Assembly: GCA_020432595.1 (NCBI GenBank)
Contig: JAGQGA010000052.1
Span: forward strand, 1 to 15,182
DNA from: Anaerolineales bacterium
GTDB lineage: Bacteria > Chloroflexota > Anaerolineae > Promineifilales > Promineifilaceae
Reading direction: 5' to 3'
Length of the DNA stretch: 15,182 nucleotides
The notes under the pieces were generated by a model. That model searched no databases. It was not told where the DNA came from and saw only the letters and a list, made by a program, of their open reading frames with translations. Positions within the stretch are counted from its first letter, which is position 1; the number at the start of each line of letters is the position of its first letter. Position numbers and translations under genes: made by a program. This document shows, one piece after another, positions 6,038 through 13,406 of this stretch.

Positions 6038-7552
6038 CGAATTGCTGAGGCCAAAGCGGGGCAGCCAGTGGAAGCTGCGGCCCCATTGCCCCACCAGCGG
6101 GGTCAGGTCAAACAGGGTGTCGGCAGCGGCGAGGGCGAGAACGACGTGGCCGTCCTGGTTGGCAATCATCGCCCCGGTGCTGTCGGGGAGCCACTGCACA
6201 TCGGCTTCGTAGTAGGCGTTGGCCGGGGGGATGCCGGTGAGCCGCGTTAAGGTGTCGTTGATCCCTTTGAGGGCATAGAGGCCGCTCATCTGGCCGTCGT
6301 TGGGGTGGGAGAGGGCAAAGCCAAAACGGCCGTCGGGCAAATGTTTGGCGCCAGTTGGGAAGCCACGCAGGGTGGTCAAGGTCTGCGCCGCTTCGCGCAC
6401 CAGTTCGCTGCCGCTGTCGGGGACGCGCCAAATTTCAATGCTGGGGCTGCCTTCCAGCGGATTGCTGCCATTGGGGCGCATCACCAGCAGGCGGCTGTCG
6501 TCCATCCAGGTGGCTTCGGTGATGGTGGGGTTGGCATAGACAAAGCTGTCGGGCAGCTCTAGCACGCGGCTGTTGGTGACATCCAGCACGGCGCGGTCGC
6601 CCCCTTCGTATCGTCCACGCCAGATGAGGAGAAAACGGCCGTTTCTGGCCCAACTCTCCGGTGCATGAACCAACACATCCGCAGGTTCGGCGGCAAAGGT
6701 ATTGGCGACCAGCCGAGTTGGCTGGCCGGAAAGATTCAGCAGCCATAAACCTTGCTGATCCGCCCAGACCACATTTTGGTTGTCGGGATGCCAGGCAAAG
6801 CTGCCGCACGGCAGTTGGCAGTCGGCAATGGCGCGGGGCAGCGACCCGGCACCCGTTTCCAGCAGGGTGATGGCGTACTGCTCGCTGTTGGGGCTAGATG
6901 GCCGCTGCGTCACATAAATGGCGTGTTTGCCGTCGTTAGAAAGGGCAAAATCTACGTTGCCGCGCAACCCGGTGGCAACGGCGCGGCTGTTGCCATTCAG
7001 CAGGTCAACCCAGAGCAGGTCATAGGTGTAGGAGATGCCCGCGTCGCCGCCGTCCGTGCGGTCTGTGATTTTGAGCGCCAATAGCTGCTTGGCCTCATCG
7101 CTGGCAACAAAGCGGCTAATGTCACCCACCACAAACTCAGTTTGGAAGGAACGGGTGGCACTGCTGGGGCCACCGGATAGCAGGGTTTTTAGCTCCTGGG
7201 TGCCTTGCCCCCACATTTTCAAGCTGCCATCGGCGATAAAGACCACGCCGTGACCGAGCATCGGAAACTGGCTGATGGTTTCAAGCGGTGGGTTGGTTTG
7301 GGGCACGGAAACGGCCGTTTCCGTGGGCATCAACGTTGGCGTAGGAGCCAGCGTCGGCGTGGCGACTTGACCGGATAGCGTGGCGGTGGGGGCAATGTTG
7401 CTCGTGGCCGTGGGGAGTGGGGTGTCGGATGTGTCAGGAACGGCCGTTGCCGCCACCACAGGCGTAGGTACTTCCAGCACCGCCTCCTCGCCGCCACCGC
7501 AGGCTACCAAGAGTAGCAACGCAAATAGTAAATAACGAAACCAGTATTTCAT
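6035..7552 (-). CDS. Lipoprotein with Thr/Pro-rich linker and beta-propeller-like domain
   Basis: 505 residues from an ATG at 7552 with AAGGA 6-7 bases upstream. A lipoprotein signal is clear: MKYWFRYLLFALLLLVAC, giving a lipobox LVAC with Cys18 as the lipidated residue. Residues ~25-92 are a low-complexity Pro/Thr linker (PTPVV, LPTATS, TPTLAPTPT). The rest (~100-505) has repeated strand patterns such as FVASDEAKQLLALKI, FALSNDGKHAIYV, FAWHPDNQNVVWADQ and VQWLPDSTGAMIANQDG, which resemble TolB/WD40-like propeller blades. It should sit on the outer face of the membrane; no enzyme motif is visible, so binding or scaffolding is the best guess. Three AACGGCCGTT sites lie in it, one within a 22-base perfect palindrome (7304-7325). 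Confidence 0.75.
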   Translation of the reverse strand: MKYWFRYLLFALLLLVACGGGEEAVLEVPTPVVAATAVPDTSDTPLPTATSNIAPTATLSGQVATPTLAPTPTLMPTETAVSVPQTNPPLETISQFPMLGHGVVFIADGSLKMWGQGTQELKTLLSGGPSSATRSFQTEFVVGDISRFVASDEAKQLLALKITDRTDGGDAGISYTYDLLWVDLLNGNSRAVATGLRGNVDFALSNDGKHAIYVTQRPSSPNSEQYAITLLETGAGSLPRAIADCQLPCGSFAWHPDNQNVVWADQQGLWLLNLSGQPTRLVANTFAAEPADVLVHAPESWARNGRFLLIWRGRYEGGDRAVLDVTNSRVLELPDSFVYANPTITEATWMDDSRLLVMRPNGSNPLEGSPSIEIWRVPDSGSELVREAAQTLTTLRGFPTGAKHLPDGRFGFALSHPNDGQMSGLYALKGINDTLTRLTGIPPANAYYEADVQWLPDSTGAMIANQDGHVVLALAAADTLFDLTPLVGQWGRSFHWLPRFGLSNS

Positions 7553-7612
7553 GAATATTCCTTTGCGAGAGGCTGGGAGACTAAGCGTTCACCCATTTTT
7601 AACTTGGTAAGA

Positions 7613-7639
7613 TTGGTTCAATCTCCAAGATTGAACCAA
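7613..7639. repeat. Perfect 12-bp hairpin upstream of the lipoprotein gene
   Basis: TTGGTTCAATCT (7613-7624) and AGATTGAACCAA (7628-7639) pair perfectly around a CCA loop. It lies between the MFS gene stop and the lipoprotein start, both read leftwards. There is no T tract on either side, so it may be a leader structure, a weak terminator or a mobile hairpin. Confidence 0.6.
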
Positions 7640-7656
7640 CCTGTATAGTCTCTCAG

Positions 7657-7698
7657 TCTCCAATCTCTAATCTCTAATCCCTAATCTCCAATCCCCAA
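7657..7698. repeat. Heptamer tandem repeat at the 3' end of the MFS gene
   Basis: Six 7-base units run in a row: TCTCCAA, TCTCTAA, TCTCTAA, TCCCTAA, TCTCCAA, TCCCCAA. The MFS TAG stop (complement of 7681-7683) and its last codons (IGD) are inside the array. The same heptamer words build the long hairpin at 9051-9107 on the other side of the MFS gene. Confidence 0.75.
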
Positions 7699-9024
7699 TT
7701 CCCCATGCGCAGCCTCAATGCCCCGCTTTTCATTTACCCACAACAGCAAAACAAGGCCAACAATAAGGAAGGCGGCGATGGTGAGGATGGCGGCGCGTTG
7801 TCCGAGTTGTTCGGCGGTAACGGCCGTTTCCCCTTGCCCAGCATAAAACAGCGCAATCTCAGCAGCAAAAATGCCGTAGAGCGTGGGGCCAATGAAAGAG
7901 GAGGTGCGGCCGGCGACGGCAAACAGGCCGTAAAATTCGGCACTTTGCCCTGGCGGGCTGAGCTTGCCCACCATCGTGCGGCTGACCGATTGCACCCCGG
8001 TCAGGGCAAAACCGGCCAGCGCCCCGATGACAAAGAAAATTGTTTGGCTGGTGGCAAAAAAGAGCCAAATGACGGCCGCAATCATCAGCAGCAGCGAGAC
8101 GATGAGTGCCTGTTTGCCGCTCCAGCGGTCGGTGGCGATGCCAAAGACGTAGGCACCAATGACGCTGGTGATTTGGACGATGATGATAAAGATGATTAGC
8201 CCCTGCTGCTCCATACCAAACAAAACGGTGCCGATGATGGCGGCGAAGTCGAGCGCCATGATGATGCCGTCGTTGAAGATGAGGAAGGCGACCATAAATT
8301 TGATAAATTCGCGGTAGTGGCGGGCTTTTTTGACCGTTTGCCACAGCCGTTGGAAGCCGATGGTGACGATGTTGCTGCCGGGGGGAAGGGGCTGCGGCTG
8401 GGCTTTTTCGCGTAACCAGAGGAAGATGGGGGTGGCGGCGAGGGCAAAGAAAACGGCCGTTATTAGCAGCGACAGCCGCACGACAAACCCACCGCCAACA
8501 ATCACAATGAGGGGCAGGACGATGAGCAGGCAGATAATGCCCCCCGCCGAGCCAATGGCCCAGCCGTTGCCAGAGATACGCCCCATTTCGGCCGGCCTGG
8601 CAATTTCTGGCAGCAGCCCGTTGTAGTAGACCTGTGATGCCCGGTAGCCAATTTCGGCCATGATAAACAGCACCATCCCTAGCACCACGTCACCCGCCTG
8701 AACAAAAAAGAGGGTGGCTGTGAACACACACGCGATGGCGGTAAAGAGAAAGAGAAACCGCTTTTTGCTGCCGGAAAAGTCGGCAATGCTGCCTAGCACG
8801 GGGGAAATAATGGCAACAACGAGCATGGCGATGCCTACTGAGATGCCCCACAGCCGTGACCCTTCGGCTCCGCCAACCACCGTACCTTGAAAATAGGCAG
8901 AGTATACGGCGAGCAAGACGACGGCGGCGTAGGCGGAGTTGCCAAAGTCGTAGAGGTACCAGCCCCAAATTTCTTTGCGGCGGGACGGGGATGTGGTTTG
9001 GTGAGAAACGGCCGTTGTTTGCAT
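7681..9024 (-). CDS. MFS transporter, Atg22/UMF1-like
   Basis: 447 residues from an ATG at 9024, which has GAGGAGG 6 bases upstream; a TTG at 9039 would start inside that ribosome site and is rejected. The signature GWYLYDFGNSAYAAVV near residues 21-36 is typical of the Atg22-like (UMF1) branch of the major facilitator superfamily. About twelve hydrophobic segments follow, with a polar loop after SLLITAVFFALAATPIFLWLREKAQPQP and the MFS-like GSIADFSGSKKR between TM2 and TM3. Substrates of bacterial members are mostly undefined; fungal Atg22 exports amino acids from the vacuole. It lies 73 bp after the acyltransferase on the same strand, probably co-transcribed through the hairpin between them. 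Its last residues are encoded by a heptamer repeat. Three AACGGCCGTT copies are present. Confidence 0.85.
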   Translation of the reverse strand: MQTTAVSHQTTSPSRRKEIWGWYLYDFGNSAYAAVVLLAVYSAYFQGTVVGGAEGSRLWGISVGIAMLVVAIISPVLGSIADFSGSKKRFLFLFTAIACVFTATLFFVQAGDVVLGMVLFIMAEIGYRASQVYYNGLLPEIARPAEMGRISGNGWAIGSAGGIICLLIVLPLIVIVGGGFVVRLSLLITAVFFALAATPIFLWLREKAQPQPLPPGSNIVTIGFQRLWQTVKKARHYREFIKFMVAFLIFNDGIIMALDFAAIIGTVLFGMEQQGLIIFIIIVQITSVIGAYVFGIATDRWSGKQALIVSLLLMIAAVIWLFFATSQTIFFVIGALAGFALTGVQSVSRTMVGKLSPPGQSAEFYGLFAVAGRTSSFIGPTLYGIFAAEIALFYAGQGETAVTAEQLGQRAAILTIAAFLIVGLVLLLWVNEKRGIEAAHGELGIGD

Positions 9025-9050
9025 CAAAATCCTCCTCAAATGTAGTGATT

Positions 9051-9107
9051 GGGAGATTGAGAGATTGGGAGATTAGCTTGCCCAATCTCCCAATCTCTCA
9101 ATCTCCC
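9051..9107. repeat. Long hairpin with 24-bp perfect stem between acyltransferase and MFS genes
   Basis: Bases 9051-9074 and 9084-9107 are exact reverse complements across 24 bp with a 9-base loop (AGCTTGCCC). The arms are built of the heptamer words GGGAGAT, TGAGAGA and TTGGGAG. The right arm runs into the acyltransferase gene and encodes its last residues and TGA stop (complement of 9098-9100). There is no T tract, so an RNA-stabilising or processing hairpin, or a small mobile repeat, fits better than a terminator. Confidence 0.85.
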
Positions 9108-9847
9108 TCTTTATACAACTCATGATACGGATACGCCGCCACTGCTTGGGCTGCTTCGCGCAGCACCGGGTCGCTAGAAAAAACGCCGTGCTGCTCTGGT
9201 GGCAGCAGCGCGGCAATCTGGCGCATAATTTCCTCGCTAATCGCGTCCAACTCTTCCCGCTTTGCCTTGCCTTTCCCGCTGACGGTAAATGGCCCAAACG
9301 GTTTGCCAATCCGCACCGTGATTTTGGGGCAGTGGTGTTGGCTAAATAGGTCAAAGACTTGTGGCATTCCGTCTAGCCCAATGGGTAGAATGGGCGCACC
9401 CGTTTGCACCGCCAGCAGTGCCGTGCCGGGGCGCGCCGGCCGCAGCACCGTCGCCCAAGAGCCAGCTTCGGGGAAAATCCCCATGATACCATTTTGCGCC
9501 ATTACGGCCTGCGTGGCGCGAAACGCCGTGCGTGACACTGCCCCGCGATGGACAGGGTAGAACCCCCACAGCTTGGGAATCCAGCGGATGTAGGCAGGGG
9601 CACCAGGCATGTGAAAACCGCCGAGAAATTCCAGCGGCCAGGGGGCCACGCGCAGCACGGCCACAGGGTCGGCAAAGTGAAAATGGTTGGCAACGACAAT
9701 GAGAGGGCCGGTTTGGGGAAAGTTTTCGGCACCGATAATGGTGAAGTCGCTTAAAGCGTTAAAAACCAGCGCGGCCAGTTTTTGGTAGAACCGGCGTCGC
9801 CGAACATAGCGAGGATAGGGAAACTGCTCTTGCGGGTTGGTGTCCAT
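9098..9847 (-). CDS. PlsC-like 1-acyl-glycerol-phosphate acyltransferase family protein
   Basis: 249 residues from an ATG at 9847; the ribosome site is weak (CAGG about 9 bases away). All four acyltransferase blocks are visible: block I NHFHFAD with His55 and Asp60 (HX4D catalytic pair), block II GFYPVHRG with Arg101, block III FPEAGSW (125-131, in place of the usual FPEGT/S), and block IV APILPIGLDG (151-160). Members move an acyl chain from acyl-CoA or acyl-ACP to lysophosphatidic acid or related lipids at the inner face of the membrane. Which acceptor this one uses is unknown. A basic stretch YVRRRRFYQK (14-23) may touch the membrane. It is the first gene of a leftward group with the MFS gene. 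It has none of the AACGGCCGTT sites. Confidence 0.88.
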   Translation of the reverse strand: MDTNPQEQFPYPRYVRRRRFYQKLAALVFNALSDFTIIGAENFPQTGPLIVVANHFHFADPVAVLRVAPWPLEFLGGFHMPGAPAYIRWIPKLWGFYPVHRGAVSRTAFRATQAVMAQNGIMGIFPEAGSWATVLRPARPGTALLAVQTGAPILPIGLDGMPQVFDLFSQHHCPKITVRIGKPFGPFTVSGKGKAKREELDAISEEIMRQIAALLPPEQHGVFSSDPVLREAAQAVAAYPYHELYKEGD

Positions 9848-9896
9848 AAGCGATAACCTGATGGGCTTGTGTTGTGGCTGCCTCTAAGCCAATGGT

Positions 9897-9902
9897 ATTA
9901 TA
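9897..9902 (-). promoter_or_regulatory. Consensus -10 box for the acyltransferase gene
   Basis: The complement of 9897-9902 reads TATAAT, 50 bases before the ATG. The bases at the -35 distance (ATCCCG) are poor. The 180-bp gap to the TPR gene holds divergent promoters and nothing else that I can see except a run of eight T at 9957-9964. Confidence 0.45.
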
Positions 9903-9977
9903 CGCATAAAGGGGTTGAACGGGATAATTTTACCAGCGGCAGCGAGCGTTCCAGTCTTTTTTTTCTGGCTAAAATTC

Positions 9978-9986
9978 TGGTATCAT
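9978..9986 (+). promoter_or_regulatory. Extended -10 promoter for the TPR-chaperone operon
   Basis: TGGTATCAT (9978-9986) is an extended -10 box (TG-N-TATCAT) about 42 bases before the ATG. The -35 region is a T run (9957-9964) without a clear TTGACA. No CIRCE-type inverted repeat is present, so HrcA control is not indicated here. Confidence 0.4.
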
Positions 9987-10027
9987 TGCTTGTTACATGT
10001 GCAGATGCTATCTGAGTCGAGGATTTG

Positions 10028-12283
10028 ATGTCTAGAAAGAAAAAGAGGCCAAGTTCAAGGCCACAACGTGGCTCAAGAAAGCCACTGTCGGTTCATTCTT
10101 TACCTAGCGAAGGGTTGAAAGCGTTTCAGCGAGGTGACTATGATACGGCGTTGGCAATGTGGGAAGACGCGGCGGCCAGTTTGTCACGTGCGACGCTACC
10201 AACTGCTATGGCTGAGGCGTATTTTCGGCGTGGGGTGCAACGGGGAAACGCGGAGGATTTGCAAAAGGGGATTGCGCTACGGCCAGATGATGGGCGGCTT
10301 TATTATCATTTGGGGCTGATGATGCAGCGCAACGGCCGTTTAACCGAAGCTGCGACCGCGTTGGAAAAAGTGCTGCACCAGGGGGGTGATCTGGCAAAAC
10401 GGGCGGCCTTCCCCCTGGCACTGGTTTGGTGGCAGCAGGGCAAGGCGGTGGAAAAAACGGCCGTTTGGCCGCTTCTCACAGCCAAGCAGCAAGCTCAACT
10501 ACAGCAGGCAGGGGTATTTTCCCGGCGGCCTTATCGTGTTGCGGACGATGCGGATGTGGTGTGGCGCGGGCTGGCGGCGTATGATAACGGCCGTTTAGAT
10601 GAGGCACAACAATTGTTAACCCAGGCCGCACAAACACCAGCATCGGCCGGCATCAGCCACTTTTATTTGGGAGCCATTGCCGCACAGCAAGAGGCATGGC
10701 TATCGGCCACCCAACAGTGGGTGCTGGCACTCCAACAAGGGCATCGTTCTCCTCAATTAATGACCAATCTGGCAGAAGCTTACCACCGTTTGGCCGAAGA
10801 ACGGCTGGCAAACGGCGACATTGAACCGGCGTTAGATGCGGCTACCGAGGCTTATCGCTATCAAAAAGAGGACAAGCAGCTAAATGAGTTGCTGGCGTAT
10901 TTGGAGCAGCAGAAGGGGTATGAGGCGGCTAACGGCGGTAACTGGGACATGGCACAGACGTATTGGGAAATGGCCCAGGCGCATGGTGGGGGCAACTTCC
11001 GGCTGGTGTGTAATTTGGCCCTGGCACAAGAGCAAGCAAAAGAACCTTATGAGGCGGCGCTGCTGTGGCGGGAGGCACTGCGGCGGCGACCGCGCCGAGA
11101 TGACCACCCTGATGCAATTAGCGATGAGCAGGTGTCGCAGCTTTGGCAGCGCACGGCTGAGGCGTATGCAAAGGCGGAGTTTTTTGATGAAGCACTGGAG
11201 GTGCGGAAGATGGCTGTCAAATGGCAGCCAGATAATTTGCCTATACGGATGACTTATGCTGAGGCGCTGCTGCAAAACGGCCGTTTGCAAGCCGCCCAAA
11301 ATGAGCTGGAACGTGTACTGGAACGAGACAAAAATTACATTCCAGCCCTGCTGCTGCTGGGTGAGGTGCTGGCTGAAAACGACGCTTGGTGGCACGCCGC
11401 CCAGGCCGTGCATTATTGGCGGCGCGTGCTGGAGCTTGAACCTGGTAACCAGGCGGCTCAGGAAAATCTGGTTGATTATTATGTGAACAGAGGCGAAGAA
11501 TACCTTGATTGGGGGCATCGCGTTCGGGAGGCTTTGGAGAATTTTGAGCAGGCTCTGATTTATGCCCCCCAAAATGCAAAAGTATTAGTCAAGGTTGGCG
11601 GATGTTTGCTAGAGATGGGGCAAAGGGCAAAAGCAGAACAATATTTTGCCCAGGCCGTAGACATTGATCCGCGTAGCTTGGATATTCGCTCCTCAATTGT
11701 CATTTATTACTTGAGCGTGGATGATGAGGCTGGTGCCTGGGAACGCGCTGACCAAGCTCAGGCGAGTTTGGGAACCGTTCCATCTCTATTTTATATCAAT
11801 ATAGCTAGTAACTGCCTTTATAACCGAATGCCAGAGATGGCGAAAAAATGGTTAGAGAAAGCGGAGGCTGTAGCGGACAAGGGTGAACCTGTGTTGGTGA
11901 CGATTGGGGAGATGGCAATGATCGTTCCCGGAGCAGCCGAGGTTTGTGAGCCATATCTACACCGAGCCATTGCGATTGGACAAGAGCCAGGGCAAGCAAA
12001 TTTTGTTCTTGGGGTTTTGGCAACAAAGCGTGGTGACACTAAAACGGCTGACAAATATTGGCGTGAGGCGCGTAAAATTGCGAAACGGAACAAGGATGAG
12101 GTTTTGTTGGAGCGGATTGGGCAGGCAGAAATGATGTTCCGTAGCCCCTTTGGTGGGTTACTGAGCCGACTTCTTGACGGTGAAATGGATCCTCGTTTGT
12201 TAGAACGTATGCTGCCAGGTATGTTGGGCGAGCTGTTTGAAGACGACGATTTTGATGAGGATGACGATGAGTTCTTTTTCTAA
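10028..12283 (+). CDS. TPR-repeat protein heading the chaperone operon
   Basis: 751 residues from the ATG at 10028, which has GAGG 5 bases upstream (a TTG directly before it is rejected). The N-terminus is very basic (SRKKKRPSSRPQRGSRKP). The body is almost entirely tetratricopeptide-like helix pairs, for example GLKAFQRGDYDTALAMWEDA (29-48), YHLGLMMQRNGRLTEAATALEKVL (93-116), GLAAYDNGRLDEAQQLLTQA (181-200), YAEALLQNGRLQAAQNELERVL (410-431) and VGGCLLEMGQRAKAEQYFAQAVDIDP (523-548). The C-terminus is strongly acidic: GELFEDDDFDEDDDEFFF. TPR arrays bind peptides or partner proteins; next to J-like, GrpE and DnaK genes it may select clients or dock on Hsp70. That role is inferred from context. 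Its end overlaps the next gene by 17 bases. It holds four AACGGCCGTT copies, three of which encode Asn-Gly-Arg inside TPR turns. Confidence 0.85.
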   Translation: MSRKKKRPSSRPQRGSRKPLSVHSLPSEGLKAFQRGDYDTALAMWEDAAASLSRATLPTAMAEAYFRRGVQRGNAEDLQKGIALRPDDGRLYYHLGLMMQRNGRLTEAATALEKVLHQGGDLAKRAAFPLALVWWQQGKAVEKTAVWPLLTAKQQAQLQQAGVFSRRPYRVADDADVVWRGLAAYDNGRLDEAQQLLTQAAQTPASAGISHFYLGAIAAQQEAWLSATQQWVLALQQGHRSPQLMTNLAEAYHRLAEERLANGDIEPALDAATEAYRYQKEDKQLNELLAYLEQQKGYEAANGGNWDMAQTYWEMAQAHGGGNFRLVCNLALAQEQAKEPYEAALLWREALRRRPRRDDHPDAISDEQVSQLWQRTAEAYAKAEFFDEALEVRKMAVKWQPDNLPIRMTYAEALLQNGRLQAAQNELERVLERDKNYIPALLLLGEVLAENDAWWHAAQAVHYWRRVLELEPGNQAAQENLVDYYVNRGEEYLDWGHRVREALENFEQALIYAPQNAKVLVKVGGCLLEMGQRAKAEQYFAQAVDIDPRSLDIRSSIVIYYLSVDDEAGAWERADQAQASLGTVPSLFYINIASNCLYNRMPEMAKKWLEKAEAVADKGEPVLVTIGEMAMIVPGAAEVCEPYLHRAIAIGQEPGQANFVLGVLATKRGDTKTADKYWREARKIAKRNKDEVLLERIGQAEMMFRSPFGGLLSRLLDGEMDPRLLERMLPGMLGELFEDDDFDEDDDEFFF

Positions 12284-12674
12284 TGGGCCAGATGAAGGGC
12301 GAGCGCGTCCCCAGTCTGTGGCGCAGGCCAATTTAAGCAGCAGCGATCCCTATGCTGTGCTGGGTTTGGCGCGGGGTGCAGAGTTGCGGGAAGTGAAGAA
12401 GGCGTATTTTGCCCTGGTGCGGGAATATCCACCCGAAACGCAGCCGGAGGCATTTAAGCTGGTGCGGGCGGCGTATGAGAAGCTGCGAACGGCCGATACT
12501 AAAGCGATAACCGATCTGTTTTTATTCCGCCCACCGGCTCCATTTTCCCCTCGCAAGCGGCGCAAGAAGCTGGATTTGGCCTTTGATCTGGCTGATGTTG
12601 GGCGTTATCTGGAGGCTCAGAGCGATTTGGCGGCAACGGATTTTTCGGCTGATTTTCGCCCGGTGCGGATATGA
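12267..12674 (+). CDS. J-domain-like protein lacking the HPD motif
   Basis: 135 residues from the ATG at 12267, selected because GAGG (12257-12260) is 6 bases upstream; in-frame ATGs at 12237, 12255 and 12261 are worse placed. Residues 27-74 follow the J-domain pattern: DPYAVLGLARGAELREVKKAYFALVREYPPE, then EAFKLVRAAYEKLRT. The loop that in DnaJ holds His-Pro-Asp reads Tyr-Pro-Pro-Glu (54-57), so the motif that triggers Hsp70 ATPase is missing. The rest (~75-135) is unassigned, with PFSPRKRRKKLDLAFDLADVGRYLEAQSDLAAT. It overlaps the TPR gene by 17 bases and grpE by 4 (ATGA). It may be a regulatory or scaffolding J-like subunit for the DnaK downstream. Domain call is good; function is inferred. 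Confidence 0.82.
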   Translation: MSSFSNGPDEGRARPQSVAQANLSSSDPYAVLGLARGAELREVKKAYFALVREYPPETQPEAFKLVRAAYEKLRTADTKAITDLFLFRPPAPFSPRKRRKKLDLAFDLADVGRYLEAQSDLAATDFSADFRPVRI

Positions 12675-13351
12675 GTGAGCGGCGACAAGTGTGGACAACA
12701 TTGGCGACGCTGTTGCAGCGACTGGAGCGGGAGGAAACGGCCGTTTCCCCCCCTTCACCCGATCTAACACCCATTACCGAGGAACTGCGAAAGCTAGGCA
12801 AAACCCAGTTTAAAACCAATACCTTAACCGAAAACCAGCTGACAGCGGTGCAAACGGCTCTGACCCAGTTGGAAAACAGCCAAACCGAGCAAGCAGCACT
12901 GCTAGACATGGTGCGCCAGGCGCAAACGGCGCAGGCCAACCAGCGGCTGCTGCTGGCCGTTTTGCCAGCCCTCGATGGGTTGGAGCAGGCCATTGCCAGT
13001 GGTAAGCATTATTTACAGCAGCGTGACAAGGCGGCGCGTTTGCCACACCCGACTCCCCAACAGGCGCAGCTTGTTTCCCCGGCCGACCGGGCTATGTTGG
13101 CGGGGTGGCTGGATGGGCTGCGGCTGGTGCAGGAGCGGCTGGTGGCGGTGTTGGAAGCGGGTGGGGTGAGGCGAATTGAGGCGGTTAAACGGCCGTTTGA
13201 CCCCTTTCTCCACAAAGCAGTCGGCGTTGTAACCACCGTAGACGACGACACAATCCCTCCCAACACCATCGTTTCTGAAGCGTGGCCCGGCTACCAAACG
13301 GAAACAGGGATCCTTCGCTTTGCCGAAGTGATCGTTTATAAACCGGAATAA
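12671..13351 (+). CDS. grpE: GrpE-like nucleotide exchange factor
   Basis: 226 residues, starting in the ATGA overlap with the J-like gene. The GrpE core is in the second half: LLLAVLPALDGLEQAI (93-108), LRLVQERLVAVLEAGGVRRIE (150-170), then FDPFLHKAVG (176-185), NTIVSEAWPGYQTETGILRFAEVIVYK (198-224), matching the head domain order FDP-H-A / GY / LR-A-V-V. GrpE homodimers release ADP from DnaK. The N-terminal half is a long, mostly helical stretch rich in Gln and Thr (TQLENSQTEQAALLDMVRQAQTAQAN), longer and less charged than usual. A loop of about 30 residues (110-140) separates the two core helices, an uncommon insertion. Two AACGGCCGTT sites are present, one encoding Arg-Pro-Phe in the conserved KRPFDP. 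It sits 55 bp before dnaK. Confidence 0.88.
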   Translation: MSERRQVWTTLATLLQRLEREETAVSPPSPDLTPITEELRKLGKTQFKTNTLTENQLTAVQTALTQLENSQTEQAALLDMVRQAQTAQANQRLLLAVLPALDGLEQAIASGKHYLQQRDKAARLPHPTPQQAQLVSPADRAMLAGWLDGLRLVQERLVAVLEAGGVRRIEAVKRPFDPFLHKAVGVVTTVDDDTIPPNTIVSEAWPGYQTETGILRFAEVIVYKPE

Positions 13352-13406
13352 AATTTTGCAGGTGCCCGGTATTCAGACACGCTTGGCCCTTTTGGTTGAT
13401 TGAAGT

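Noticed and set aside
9848..10027. CIRCE or other heat-shock operator upstream of the chaperone operon
   Set aside because: I found no TTAGCACTC-type inverted repeat in the 180-bp gap or in the 55 bp before dnaK.
10880..11572. 230-codon minus-strand open frame inside the TPR gene
   Set aside because: It lies wholly opposite a well-supported TPR coding region and has no recognisable domain; it is an antisense shadow.
13352..13406. Separate promoter for dnaK in the 55-bp gap after grpE
   Set aside because: No pair of -35 and -10 boxes with proper spacing is visible, so co-transcription from upstream is assumed.
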